From NCBI RefSeq assembly GCF_019703515.2, contig NC_059362.1, forward strand, positions 30,110,326 through 30,174,325: DNA of 64,000 bases, written 5' to 3'. The DNA comes from Myxocyprinus asiaticus. Taxonomy: Eukaryota; Chordata; Actinopteri; Cypriniformes; Catostomidae. Below are positions 1 through 12,273 of this stretch, in pieces; within the stretch, counting starts at the first letter, position 1; the number at the start of each line of letters is the position of its first letter. The translations under genes and the position numbers were made by a program. The notes under the pieces are model-generated. The model worked only from the letters and a program-made list of their open reading frames with translations. It made no database searches and had not been told where the DNA came from.

Positions 1-842
1 ATGGGAGTGCTTTTAAAGAAGTGGAAGTTTCTCTCCAATTTGAGAATTACAGATGTGGAAGTAATACCATTTCACTACTCTGATTCCAGGGCCCTGGTAC
101 AGTTCAGTTTAAAGTTGTCTGTTTTTTCAGAAGGTTAATTTACTATGTATGAGTGTATTTTGGCACTAGCCTATTTGTTGAACACGATGTTCCCATTATT
201 TATGCAGACGTTCCAAACAGAGTGCACTGGCAGTGTTGAAAATGCCCTGGCATCACAGGCCTTCATTAATCGGTCACATCAAACCCACAGAGTACTAAAA
301 ATACATCCTCAGCATGTCATGGCAGATGAGAAGCCAAATGGAAGCGCTTAATCATAGAAAAGTTGCTTGGCCGGTTTCATGACTGTGAATACAGTCATGC
401 TGCTTTTTCTGTCCATAAACCCCTAGTGGTAAGAAAACATTTGTTTTAACTTGGCAGTAATTTGTGACACAGTAATGAGATTAATGGCTAACATTTGCCA
501 TAAAACTGGTACTTATTTTGATCAGCAAAAAGCAGTGTAGAAAGAATGAGTGGAGGTCCATTTGGAGAAAACAGACAGAGTACAAGTTATAGTGCACCAT
601 TCTGCTGAAATAAATGATATCTATAAATGTGATGTTAAATCTGTATCACTTTATCCTTACCATTATGCAGTTCATTTTATCTTTGTTTTTCTCTCTCACT
701 CATTGTCTTATTCCTAAAATAGTGTGTAGGCTACAGAGTATATTTTGATCATTGTAAATAATGCAATTACAGTATGAGTGAGTTTAGATATGTGACCAGC
801 ATGAAACATGCAAATAAAATGAGATGCAATGGCTCCAAACGT
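1..842. other. AT-rich sequence with no recognised gene
   Basis: Nothing recognisable was found on either strand. Short ORFs (for example 145-351) have no family motif and look like chance. No inverted repeat or poly(A)-terminated insertion was seen up to the hAT target duplication at 843. Confidence 0.5.
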
Positions 843-850
843 ATATTAGG

Positions 851-2756
851 TAGGGGTGGGTAAAAATAAAAATATCGATATGATGCATCGTGATCTTCAT
901 GTGAACGATTTCGATATCGATCCTTAAATCCCAAGATCGATCTTTTAATGTGCAACCCTCCACAACGAGTAGAAATCACTTGCATTTGCAACCAAATTTC
1001 ACGCTATGCAACTAAAGATTTATATATTTGGCAACTGGCAGGTAAAAGTTAGATTTCACTCACCAGTTTATGAATTGTGAAATATAGTCATAGAGTATTC
1101 AGCAGCGAGATCCTTTCACTGTGTGTTGAGAGTAAACTCCGTTGTTCCGTTACAACGGAAGTTGTTCCGTTAAAGAACTTGTGAAATCAAAATAAAAGTT
1201 TTGCTACTTTTAGTCTGTATCTATTAGCTTTAGGGTCATCTATATGCCAGTGTACTTCTAAAGCTTGACAAAATTAATTTTCAGAAGATATAAGCATTTC
1301 AATTCTGCAGTCTCGCTCTTCCGGCTAGAAAGAAACAGTCAAATCATGATGTCAAACTGTACTAGAAAAACTTTGTCCGATCAAATGTGTTCTAGAACGA
1401 GAAGGCACCTGCACCATTAATCTGCTCACCGCACATGGCTGTGTTTTCACCTGCGCTGATGATTCCTTTCACAGGGCACTTCAAAGAGAGCACAATCCAT
1501 GTTGTGGGGTCTTTACAAACAGAATTTCCAATAATAATCACTGTAGAACTTGTGACTGACTGTTATCACCTTTCAGCCCCCTGGAGCCCTCAGAGTGGAG
1601 AGTAATTGTCTTTGAAGGGAATAGGGCATAGAGACTCTCACTTCTGATTGGACGCGACTGCGGGAGTTAGACGCGATGAAAGTGTCTGGAGTTTATATTT
1701 AATACAGACGTTTTTCAGAGGTTTCTTGGTATGTACATCATGAGTAAGTGTACTTTGCTCTTTCTATTTAGTGTAGTGTGATTCAAAATATTGATATGTT
1801 GTAATGTTTTATTCGCTTGTTTCTGATTCATCTTCATGACTTGTACAACAGCTCCTGCCTTGTCAATAGTGAAGTCCATGATGCACTGTTTTTGTTTGTA
1901 ACAGGATCAGTTTGATCACTGTTCAGATCTCAAGTCAGTGGAAAAGCGGACCAACTAGGTTGAGATCGCTCAATTTCTGTACAGATTTACTCTCTAACAG
2001 CAGTATGGTGGACAGAGGAATGTGTGTGTGTGTCTGTATGACTGCGCTTATTGACTATTTTTTTAAAATGGCACAAGCTGTTCTAACAAGTCCCGCCCCA
2101 ACTTTATGTTTCAGTAGGAAATACGTCAAGTGTGAAGTAAGCTGTGCTTTTCAAGGCACTTCATGGGGACTTTAATGTGTGTCCAAAAACGAGATACATT
2201 CAACCCAGTTGTCACTGAATAACGTCTTTTTTAATACCCTTTCTGTTCTTTACAGTAAGTGGTTGATCATAAACAACAACAAAAAAAGAAATATTTAATT
2301 CTAATCAGGCATAGCACAGATGAGATAAAGCCATTCAAGTCTCTCTTGTTAACATGCACTTATTTAAAGATGCTGTTTAAAGAAATGCAGAATTCCCTTA
2401 AAGAGACAGTACCGGTTTTTAGCATGTGTTCAACAAATCAATGTAAATACCTCTAAATAGTATAAATTATGCAATTAAACAATAAAAATGTAACAAAATA
2501 TAATATATGCAATATAATATTATATTTATTGATTAAATACATCGATTTGTTCATTTTTAAAAAGCTAAAATGTGACCAAAATGATGAAAAACTAATAAAA
2601 TGTAATTAGTAAAATTAATATTTTCATATTGTACCTAGTTAGAAGGCCCCCTGTATAATTAACAGAATTAGCTGGGAGATAATTTATTTCATATGTAAGC
2701 AAAAGGGACTCGAAATCGGAATCGAATCGGATAATCTGTATCGATACCCAGCCCTA
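851..2756. mobile_element. Non-autonomous hAT-like DNA transposon with 8-bp target duplication
   Basis: The left end TAGGGGTGGGTA (851-862) and the inverted right end TAGGGCTGGGTA (2745-2756 read on the minus strand) match at 11 of 12 positions. The element is flanked by ATATTAGG (843-850) and ATATTTGG (2757-2764), which match at 7 of 8. An 8-bp duplication with TA/CAGGG-type termini is the hAT signature. Both subterminal regions are rich in ATCGAT-like motifs, as is common in such fish elements. No transposase is readable inside its 1.9 kb, so it would have depended on another element's enzyme. Interior pieces near 1565-1640 and 2235-2470 resemble parts of the hAT at 9518-12665, which suggests related families. 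The boundary call is firm; naming the exact family would need a repeat library. Confidence 0.82.
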
Positions 2757-3882
2757 ATATTTGGACACTTCAAAATCACACTTCAAATGTCCCTGCATTA
2801 TTTGAAAGAAAGATAGCACAAAATAGTAATAAAAATGAAAGTTTGTTTATTCATAATACAATAGATATATTCTTTAAAACTAAGACCATTTGGACACTTT
2901 ATGGTTTTCAAGCTAAGTGGATAATGTTCATATTTCATAATGTGGTAAACTACATCTGCATACTCTGCTAGAACACCTGTGCAAATTTAAGGAGAACTGA
3001 CTTCATACATCCACCAAAAACATGCTTTGATATTTTGCACAGTGCAATGCAAATTATACATTCTTAGGTGTGGCTTAAGAGTCCAAAATACTTTGTGGGG
3101 CCACAGTATGTGCTGATAATATAAGGTGATTGAAGTATTACTGAAATTAATGTTACTAACTGAAATATATTATCATTCCTCAAATGGTTGTAACATCAAA
3201 CCACCAGCTGTTTGTATTTAAGTAGCAATTACATCATAAATATGTGCATGCAAATCACACAGCCTGATTAATTCTACACACAGGAAAGCTTATTCAGTAT
3301 GTTTCTCAGATTTTCCTAGTTTTCACACACAATTCTATCTACATGAAGCAGCTGGGGGAACCCTGCCTTCAGTTAGCCCCGACTCTGTTCAGCTCTGGCC
3401 TGCTTGTGAGGAATGGGGCTATGCATGCTGCACGTATCTGCTGTGTGACAGGAGCCTGGCAGTGAGAAGGCTCAGTTGGCAGATACAGTTGGCATGGAAG
3501 TGGCACAGTCCCCTCTTGGCTGTCTGCTGTTGTCTGTGTGCCAACTCTGAGCTCTACCCCAGAGACGCCCAGAGGAGACAAGTGTCCCAGAGCTTGCTAG
3601 ACAGCTAATGGAGGCACATCGCTGATAGTCATCTTTCTGACGGAGATCAGTTCTATCCTTCAGAGATAAGATAATGACTTGGAGGTGGGCTAATTTGATC
3701 AAAAGTGATTTGCAACACGCAAAGCAGTGAGCAAAACATTACTTTAATGTATATCTTATAGTACTGGCTATGACAGATATGACAGTAATATCTGATGTTC
3801 AACAGATACATTTAAAGGTGGAGTATATCACTTTTGTGCCATTAGCGGCACCAAGGAGAACTACAAAAATAACTACAATAGA
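2757..3882. other. Intergenic sequence between hAT and Tc1 copies
   Basis: No gene or repeat was recognised. The part from about 3340 to 3710 has higher GC and more complex sequence than its surroundings; short ORFs there on the minus strand show no known motif. It could be a conserved non-coding segment, but nothing in one sequence can show that. Confidence 0.45.
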
Positions 3883-3884
3883 TA

Positions 3885-5439
3885 CAGTTGTGCTCAAAAA
3901 TTTGCATACCCTGGCAGAAATTTTGAAATTTTGGCATTGATTTTGAAAATATGACTGATCATGCATGTCTTTTATTTAAGGATAGTGATCATATGAAGCC
4001 ATTTATTATCACATAGTTGTTTGGCTCCTTTTTAAATCATAATGATAACAGAAATCACCCAAATGGCCCTGATCAAAAATTTACATACCCTTGAATGTTT
4101 GGTCTTGTTACAGACACACAAGGTGACACACACAGGTTTAAATGGCAATTAAAGGTTAATTTCCCACACCTGTGGCTTTTTAAATTGCAATTAGTGTCTG
4201 TGTATCAATAGTCAATGAGTTTGTTAGCTCTCATGTGGATGCACTGAGCAGGTTAGATACTGAGCCATGGGGAGCAGAAAAGAACTGTCATAAGACCTGT
4301 GTAACAAGGTAATGGAACTTTATAAAGATGGAAAAGGATATAAAAAGATATCAAAGCCTTAAAAATGCCAGTCGGTACAGTTCAATCACTTATGAAGAAG
4401 TGGAAAATTTGGGGATCTCTTGATGCCAAGCCAAGGTCAGGTAGACCAAGAAAGATTTCGGCCACAACTGCCAGAAGAATTGTTAGGGATACAAAGAAAA
4501 ATCCACAGGTAATCTCAAGAGAAATATAGACTGCTCTGGAAAAAGACGGTGTGGTTGTTTCAAGGAGCACAATATGATGATACTTGAACAAAAATGAGCT
4601 GCATGGTCGAGTTGCCAGAAAGAAGCCTTTACTGCGACAATGCCACAAAAAAGCCTGGTTACAATATGCCCAACAACACCTTGACACGCCTCACAACTTC
4701 TGGCACACTGTAATTTGGAGTGATGAGACCAAAATAGAGCTTTATGGTCACAACCATAAGCGCTATGTTTGGAGAGGGGTCAACAAGGCCTATAGGGAAA
4801 ATAATTCTATCCCCACTGTGAAGCATGGTGGTGGCTCACTGATGTTTTGGGGGTGTGTTAGCTCTAAAGTCACGGGGAATCTTGTGAAAATTGATGGCAA
4901 AATGAATGCAGCATGTTATCAGAAAATACTGGTAGACAATTTGCATTCTTCTGCATGAATGCTGCGCATGGGACGCTCTTGGACTTTCCAGCACGACGAT
5001 GACCCTAAGCACAAGGCCAAGTTGACCCTCCAGTGGTTACAGCAGAAAAAGATGAAGGTTCTGGAGTGGCCATCACAGTCTCCTGACCTTAATATCATCG
5101 AGCCACTCTGGGGAGATCTCAAACGAGCGGTTCATGCAAGACGACCAAAGACTTTGCATGACCTGGAGGCATTTTGCCAAGACGAATGGTCAGCTATACC
5201 ACCTGCAAGAATTTGGGGCCTCATAGACAACTATTACAAAAGACTGCACACTGTCATTGATGCTAAAGGGGGCAATACACAGTATTAATAACTAAGGGTA
5301 TGCATACTTTTGAACAGGGGTCATTTCATTTTTTTCTTTGTTACCATGTTTTGTTTTATGATTGTGCCATCTGTCATAACCTACAGTTGAATATGAATCC
5401 CATAAGAAATAAAAGAAATAAAAGAAATGAGCACAACTG
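3885..5439 (+). mobile_element. Tc1-like DNA transposon with IR/DR ends (degenerate copy)
   Basis: The ends are inverted: CAGTTGTGCTC at 3885 and GAGCACAACTG ending at 5439. TA dinucleotides flank both ends (3883-3884 and 5440-5441), the Tc1/mariner target duplication. A second copy of the end motif lies inside each end (near 4066-4094, ATCAAAAATTTACATACCC, and near 5292-5318, inverted). The element therefore has the IR/DR layout of fish Tc1 elements, in which each end carries two transposase-binding direct repeats. The plus strand holds a decayed transposase gene (4267-5288). At 1.55 kb the length is normal for the family. The many disabling changes make it an old copy. Confidence 0.93.
4267..5288 (+). 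pseudogene. Tc1-family transposase, broken
   Basis: This is the relic of the DDE transposase that cuts and pastes the surrounding element. The start MGSRKELS at 4267 fits the family's N-terminus. A paired-like helix-turn-helix region follows (KGYKKISK, then GTVQSLMKKWK), then GRPRKI. The catalytic part shows WSDETK (first Asp), QHDDDPKH (second Asp) and NIIEPLWG (Glu). I count 34 residues between the second Asp and the Glu, so it is DD34E. Breaks: TAA at 4291, a frameshift near 4360, TAG at 4527, a double TGA at 4575-4580 and TGA at 4956. The last is consistent with CGA to TGA decay at a CpG. From 4365 to 5288 a single frame is readable apart from the stops. It cannot make an active enzyme. 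Confidence 0.93.
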
Positions 5440-5441
5440 TA

Positions 5442-6950
5442 TGTAAAGTGTGTCAAGACAAAGTTTGATGTTGGCTTGACAAAGCCTTGTTTAAAATAGT
5501 TAAGAGTTTAAATGTAAGTTTAAAGGTTATACAGGCCTTATAGAGGCCTTCCATTGGAGTTTGAAATCACAAACATTCTGTGACAGAGTCTTGGCCCATT
5601 TGAACATTTTGTCAGTGTAAGTCTATGAGATTTTTGGGACATCCAATTATCTGCTACGGGAAAACTATAAGTCCAATCAATTAGAAAACACATAGCAACC
5701 CGAGTCAGAACAGCCTAAATGTCTGTGCCAAGTTTTGTGGATGAAGCTTCTGACATTGGTCAGACAAAACATAGTCCCGCAATTGGCTGTGCCAATGTTG
5801 GCATGTCAGGCTGGTTGGGATGCTCAAACAAACAGAGCAATGTTTTGAAATCAACCTTCGAATGACTTACATATACTGCTGTGCAAAGGCAAAACAGTTC
5901 ATTTTCATCTAATTTTCATTTTTGAGTGAACTATCCCTTTAACAATAAAAAAAAATTACAAAATGTACCTTTATATAATAAATAATTTGCCGAAACTTGA
6001 AAAAGCCAAAACCCTCCTATTGTCGAAAAATGCAAGTACAGCATGGCAAGATTAGGAAGGAGAGTAGGTAGGAAACCTCTCCTGCACTCCAAACACATAA
6101 CACACACACATACACATACACACAGAGTGACCCACCCCATGCTTTGCGACACACGACACTTTTCTCTTGCTTTTTAAGAAGAAAGGGGTGGATGCAGAGG
6201 AGTGGCAAGCGAGGGAGAAAGAGAGAAAGAGAAAACCACAAAGCGTCCTTTATCTGCCTCACAATTGTACAAACACTGCTTGCCCCCACCGACACTCCAC
6301 TCCTCTGGGGTGTGGTTAACCTTTCAGGGTTACCCACCGACCGACTCTCTAATAAGCATCTCACAAAAGCTTGGACTGTCCAAAGGGGAGGAGAAGAAAG
6401 AGGGAGAGAGAGGGAGAACAGGGGAACGAGCTAAAGGGAGGGGTAGAGGAGCAGATGCCAGACACAGAGAGAGGAGCAGATGGAGCTTGATGAATCCTGA
6501 AAGGAAGGAATTGAAACCCGCTGAAGTTGCCAAAGCGGCCAGCCACAATTATCGCTGCGCCTTTGGGTTCATTGTCAATTAGAGTGGCGGTTGCGCCGAG
6601 CAGCAGCTGTGGCAGATGGCAAGCTTCCAGGAGAAGGAGGATGCGGGGAGAGGAGATGGGACCTGGGCCATCCCCCTCGAGGCACCCTCTCTCACTCTCT
6701 CACTCTCTACCTCTTTCCCTCTGATAACAGAGAGCTGATATTGAAGGCCTCTTGGTCTCACAATGTACCACAGAGTTACAACATTCCTCGGCCTCCCCTT
6801 GAGACTGTAAACTCACTCCCTTTGCTAGCACCTGCTGGGTCATAGGAAGATCCATATTTAAAATATACAAGCTGCAGTTTGTAGTTTACCACTGTGCCAT
6901 TTTACAATAGTTTGTGATGCATTCATGTACTACAAAGTGTATACAATATG
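5442..6950. other. Intergenic sequence, purine/pyrimidine-rich in part
   Basis: No gene was recognised. A short (CA)n-like tract lies at about 6098-6124. From about 6180 to 6730 the plus strand alternates GA-rich and CT-rich stretches, which generates long overlapping ORFs on both strands that look compositional. The complex segment at about 6525-6610, with a small AATT-rich core, resembles vertebrate conserved non-coding elements, but that is only an impression. There is no TATA, splice or codon evidence for an exon. Confidence 0.4.
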
Positions 6951-7050
6951 CTCTTGTAGCTCAACTGGTAAAGCATGGTGCTTGTATTAAAGTCATGGGT
7001 TTGATATCCAGGGGAAACACACACTGATAAATGTATAACTTGACACATTT
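6951..7050 (+). repeat. tRNA-derived SINE fragment
   Basis: The segment starts with a tRNA-like head: TAGCTCAACTGGTA (6957-6970) resembles a pol III A box, and GGGTTTGATATCC (6998-7010) is a decayed B box with about normal spacing. It continues with the ACACACTGATAAATGTATA body that follows this head in a common fish SINE. It stops at an A/T-rich stretch and lacks the family's 3' tail. It has no proper acceptor stem, so it is not a tRNA gene. Confidence 0.65.
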
Positions 7051-7216
7051 TAATTTATCAAGTAAATGTACTTTTTTTTATTTTTTATTTTATTTATTTT
7101 TATTTCTTGGATGTTAAAATACTTTCTCCTATTCCAACTATAAGTAAGCTGTTTGTAGGTTGATTTTCCCGAAAATGTAAATGCTGTAAGGCTATTCTGT
7201 TTGTTTGAGCATCCCG

Positions 7217-7276
<60 letters not shown>

Positions 7277-7290
7277 GTCTGTCTGTCTGC
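7217..7290. repeat. (ATCT)n microsatellite ending in (GTCT)n
   Basis: About 15 uninterrupted ATCT units (7217-7276) are followed by three GTCT units and degenerate copies. Confidence 0.97.
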
Positions 7291-7500
7291 CTATTTATCT
7301 ACACTAGCTAGAACACCATAGCAATGCCTAGCAGCCAACCAGACGTTTTCAAGTTGACTGACAGGCGATATCTGTATCTGCCATATTGGGCGTTCCAGTT
7401 TCTCCTATTCATTTTATTACCAGTGCTCCGTCTCAGGCTAAAGACTTTCTGCGCTAGTGGCACAGAAATTACACAATTCTGTAATAACAACTATGACATA

Positions 7501-8044
7501 CACTACCAGTAAAAAGTTTTGAAACACGTACTCATTCTTTATTATATTTTTTTCTTCTTCACATTTTAGAATAATAGTAAAGTCATCAAAACTATGGAAT
7601 AACATAAATGGAACTATGGGAATTATGTTGTGACTAAGCAAAATCCAAAATAAATCAAAATTGTGTTATATTTCAGCATCTTCAAAGTAGTCACCCTTTG
7701 CCTAGAATTTGCAGACATGTACTCTTGACATTTTCTCAACCAACTTCTTGAGGTATCACCCTGGGATGCTTTTAAACAGTATTGAAGGAGTTCCCATCTA
7801 TGTTGGGCACTTATTGGCTGCTTTTCTTTATTATTTGGTCCAAGTCATCAATTACAAAAACTATTTTTTTTTTATTTTTATTAAATTTTAGTTTTATAAT
7901 TAAATAAATTAATATGGTGGCACAATTATATTTTTGTCTGCAAAACTAATTTCAAACATTTAAGCATACACCTTCAGATCAAAATATTTTTAAGATCATG
8001 AGAAACATTTCAGTCAAGTGTTTCAAAACTTTTGAATGGTAGTG
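7501..8044 (-). mobile_element. Tc1-derived MITE (deletion derivative)
   Basis: The ends are inverted: CACTACCAGTAAAAAGTTTT at 7501 and AAAACTTTTGAATGGTAGTG ending at 8044. The bases before 7501 are TA, the Tc1/mariner target; the right flank is GA, so the duplication has decayed on that side. On the minus strand, around 7770-7680, the text corresponds to the last part of a Tc1 transposase (a KLVEKM-like stretch), in pieces and with stops. At 544 bp it has lost most of the 1.5-kb autonomous element. The direction given is that of the remnant transposase. Confidence 0.75.
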
Positions 8045-8936
8045 GATATTTATGCTTATTGGTTAACCTTCCAAACGTTTCAGATAATTGGTTGATCAGT
8101 ATGGGTTTTTCAATGGTAGATTCTTACATTTTATATTTGGTCCCACAAAATCTTGAACATTTGGTTACATAATGGTATATTAAATATAATTTTGTAAATT
8201 GCTGCAGATATTACATTTCTGCTTGGTTACCTCCTATGAGCTATTCAGGAATTGCAAAATATAATGTTGTTATTCGTCTGTATTACATTGTGCACAGAGC
8301 ATGGCTGAACCACTTTACACAGCTAAGACACAAACTTCCAATTTCGTTATTTATAAATATACCTTTCTCAACTGCAGCCATAAAATATTTTCCAGCAAAT
8401 GTCTGGGTCTTGCAGCACAAGCACAGATTGTGCTCTCCTGCAGAACTCTGCAACTGAAGGCAGTGGACTGAAGAGCGTGTATTGTGTTGGGATGGAATAA
8501 GGTTGAATCAGCTGAATTGGTAATGCATTGAATCAGCTTTGCAGTGAGTCCTACTGTGGGGATTTAAGTCTGACTCCCACAGAGTGAATGCTGAAGCACT
8601 GCTGCTCTCCCCTATAACCCCACCACCTTTACGTTCTATTGCTGTTATTCATCATGAGCTCTGTTTGTGTGGGAGAAAGAGAGCAGTTTTGAATGAGTGA
8701 GTTTGTGCTAGCATGCTGGTATATTTTTTTATGTTTGTACATGTTGGATTGTGTAAGTGTGCGCATTTTTCAGACTACGTTAATGCACAGCAATTTATAC
8801 ATTTGCATATTAGCATTATTGTTTTTACAAATAAATATTGTCTAAGAATCAATGCACAAATAAAATAAAAAGCTGTCGCAGATAAATAAAATACAAATAA
8901 ATTAAGGTGCCAGTAGTGGAATAGAATAGAATAAAT
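8045..8936. other. Intergenic AT-rich sequence
   Basis: No family-like ORF, terminal repeat or RNA gene was recognised between the MITE and the palindromic repeat at 8937. Confidence 0.45.
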
Positions 8937-10357
8937 TTAAATGGACAGTTCACCCAAAAATAAAATTTCTGTCATCATTTCACTCACCCTCATCTTGTTC
9001 CAAACCTTTTCTTTCTTCCATGGAACACAGAAAGTGTTAGGCAGAGTTTTAGTCTCAATCACCATTCACTTTTATTGCATCTTTTTTCTATACAATGAAA
9101 GTCAATGAGTACATTTACATGGACACCAGGAAGCGGCTTATTGCGAGAAAACAGCGTTCCCATTTACATACACTGTATAAACTCTTTACTCCCATATATG
9201 CGTCAGTAAGCAACTTTCTCCACAACAACGTAATTTCCCTGCGACGCTTGTGTAAATTACAAACATGGTATCCAAGGAAGACTTCACTATTTTATTCTCC
9301 GTTGCTTCGCTTTTATTTCTAGATATTCCAGAGTTGTTGCTGTGTTTGTTTCCTTAACTTTTCATTGTGAAATGCAGTGGCATTGCGCTGCAATAGTGAG
9401 GTTTCCCTTTTACATAAAACTCAGGGATTCCCTCAATGTACCAGCGAATACAAGCGAACATGAGGGCCCGTCGATATTTTACAGTGGTGTGTGTAAATGT
9501 AAAAGTATAGTTTATAGCAGTGTTGGGGAGTAGCTAACTACAAGTAGTGACGCTACTAACTTAACTACATTTTTCAGTAGCTTGATAGTAGCTCAGCTGC
9601 TTTTAAAACACTGTAGCTTTTGCAGTAGCAAACTACTTTTCCAGCAAGTAGCGGTGTAGCTCAACCAAATGCTACATCATGTTTTGGTCAGATTATAACT
9701 AATAGCCTTCTTTATTGCATATTAGCCAAACTTCTACGGGCAAAACATCTGACATATTGCTGCGTATTCTGTGCTGGCTGCTGCTCTGAATCAGGCAGCA
9801 TCTGTCTTTTTCTACTTTTGTAACAGCAGATCACAAATCTAAAATAGTGCATTACCGCCATCTACTGTCACGTCAGGCAGCTTATTACGACTCACTTGGA
9901 TAAGAAGAGAGGGTCTGATGGTTATGTAAAGTGACCAACCACAGTTCGTTTACTTTTACAAGATATAAAGGGGTGGGTAAATCTGAAAACGATAAAATAA
10001 CAGCATTCTATTCTATAAAGCAATAAAGAATGTTTCAGACACTTTGTTGTTAATAGACAACACAACAGGATATTTACCTTCATTATTTTAAATAAAATAT
10101 TTCACTAGTTATTATTGCCTTTTGAGGGATTTTTTTTTCTAAATATGTTTATTTCGTTTCTCATTATCTGTGCATTATTGGGAGCAGTGGGCGAAATTCT
10201 ATATATTGATGTCCACAGTTAAAACTATCATACAATTTGTGTATTTGATACTGAGCATCAGTTTTCACCAGGGGCATATTATGTCTAGCAAGGGCCTTGG
10301 CCCAATTATCTGTTAACTTTGAGATCTACGCAATCTATTTTAATTTAATTAAGTCTC

Positions 10358-10819
10358 GTTTTTGGGGGGGGGGGGATTTTTCCCCTTTTTCTCCCAATTT
10401 GGAATGCCCAATTCCCGATGCGCTCTAAGTCCTCGTGGTCGCATAGTGATTCGCCTCAGTCCGGGTGGCAGAGGACAAATCCCAGTTGCCTCTGCGTCTG
10501 AGACAGTCAACCTGCGCATCTTATCACGTGGCTTGTTGAGTACGTTGCCACAGAGACATAGTGCGTGTGGAGGCTTCATGCCATCCACCGCGGCAACCAC
10601 ACTCAATTCACCATGCGCCCCACCGAGAACAAACCACATTATGGCAACCATGAGGTGGTTACCCCATGTGACTCTACCCTCCCTAGCAACCAGGCCAAGT
10701 TGGTTGCTTAGGAGACCTGGCTGGAGTCACTCAGCACGCCCTGGGATTCGAACTAGCAAACTAGCGATCTCCAGGGGTGGTAGCCAGCGTATTTTACCAC
10801 TGAGCTACCCAGGCCCCCC
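10358..10819 (-). repeat. tRNA-derived SINE, full-length copy with 11-bp target duplication
   Basis: Read on the minus strand it starts GGCCTGGGTAGCTCAGTGG (A-box region, from 10817 downward) and has AGTTCGAATCCC as the B box about 60 bases later. It then continues through a 350-bp body and ends in a C-free, poly(A)-like tail (T and G runs on the plus strand at 10358-10390). AATTAAGTCTC flanks both sides (10347-10357 and 10820-10830), an exact target-primed duplication. The same SINE occurs at 33381-33824 (minus) and 54781-55150 (plus). It encodes no protein; ORFs across it are fortuitous. It lies inside the hAT and so is younger than it. Confidence 0.93.
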
Positions 10820-11135
10820 AATTAAGTCTCTTTTAATACCTGTCCTGTTTTTTACAGTCAGATTAATTCAAACACAGTAAAGAATCCGCTTCGCTGAACA
10901 GTCACTGTTCTTAAAGAGACAGTACCAAATTAACATTTGTTATACATAATGTAAACTCAATGTAAATACTGCAAATTATGCATACAAAATGCATATATTT
11001 AAAGGAGTCATAATAAATTATGAAATATTTTAACTTCATCAAACATTGATGAATTTAACAAATACAGTAGGCTCCTACAGTATGCAATGGTTTGGTGAAA
11101 TGCGGCAAAGAATTCAGGCAGTTCTGGCTCGCGCT

Positions 11136-12273
11136 CAGGGTTTGGGAGTAACGGAATACATGTAACAGGATTACGTATTTAAAATTACAGTTACAATTTA
11201 AATATTTGGTAATCAGAATACAGTTACATTCAAAAAGTATTTTGATTACCTAAAAGAATACTTTGCATTTTATTGTCAGTTGTTTAATTTAATGTTTAGC
11301 ATATTCCGTTGGAAAACATTTATCCATATAAATGAAAAGATCCGAGGAGTGTTTGAACAGCAGTGAAACACATTCTTATGTTGCTTTACATACATACTGT
11401 TGTGAGTGAAAGGGTGGATATGACATCATTGAGGAATTTTCCCTTGGGAGTGTAATAGAGGAGCTACATTATGTTTCTACAGATTATCAAAAACAGTTCA
11501 AAACGCTTTGACAGATGAAACATAAATCTAATAAATACACAATTGCATGCCTTGTCAATGTTTTTTATGCAGTTATGGCATTTTTTCAAGAAACTAATGT
11601 AGCCTTTAACATTGTATAGGAAGCTATATATAATATATTTTCTGCCTCATTATATGAACAGAATCCACATACAATCAGAAAAGGATGTCGTTGTGTGGAC
11701 TCTGTGGGGATTTTGAAGTTTGGAGCAGCAAAGATAGTTAACCTTGTGTAAATTTTCATGTGAACATTAAACTTTATGCTAAGCTAAAATGCTATTTCTT
11801 GCCTTTACCAGCATCTGTTATCAGGCGTGATTATACTTTATAATGAATTCTATGATGAAAATGCACATTGGAGCATAAATTGTTTTCTCTAGTAAGACCT
11901 TTGATATTAGAGCAGAGATGTACTGCAAAAATATTATTCTTAATGAGAATTAAAATAATGTTTTTCTGTAAAAATATCTAAAAATCCTTAAAACAAGGTA
12001 AATGTACTTGAGTTGCAAAACTGCATAAGATATTTAGGATTTTTTAAGAGAATGTATTTTTAGAGTGAAATGTATTTTCTTACTTTATTCCTTTTTTTTT
12101 TAATAGTCAAAACAAGTGAAAAAATTTGCCAGTGCTGAAGAAGTATTCCAAAGTATTTAGATTACGTTACTGACTTTGAGTAATCTAATGGAATACATTA
12201 CAAATTACATTTTACAGCATGTATTTTGTAATCTGTAGTAGAATACTTTTCAAAAGTAACGTTCCAAACTCTG
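11136..12273. mobile_element. Second hAT-like element nested in the hAT at 9518
   Basis: The left end CAGGGTTTGGGAGTAAC (11136) and the right end CCAAACTCTG (ending 12273) are inverted with one mismatch in ten. The flanking octamers are CTCGCGCT (11128-11135) and CTCATGCT (12274-12281). They match at 6 of 8, and the two differences are C-to-T/G-to-A changes at CpG sites, which methylated vertebrate DNA readily loses. Both subterminal regions repeat GATTAC/GTAATC motifs, as many hAT ends do. No transposase is present. Confidence 0.78.

Noticed and set aside
6144..6845. Overlapping ORFs of 60-126 codons on both strands (for example 6202-6582 plus)
   Set aside because: They follow GA/CT-rich low-complexity text, overlap in several frames and show no family motif, splice context or codon pattern.
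6951..7020. Possible tRNA gene
   Set aside because: A and B boxes are present but the arms do not pair into a cloverleaf, the B box is mutated and SINE body text follows.
10362..10880. A 172-codon plus-strand ORF with Cys/Pro-rich text
   Set aside because: It is the antisense of the SINE at 10358-10819; the same reading occurs at 33291-33809 only because the SINE is repeated.
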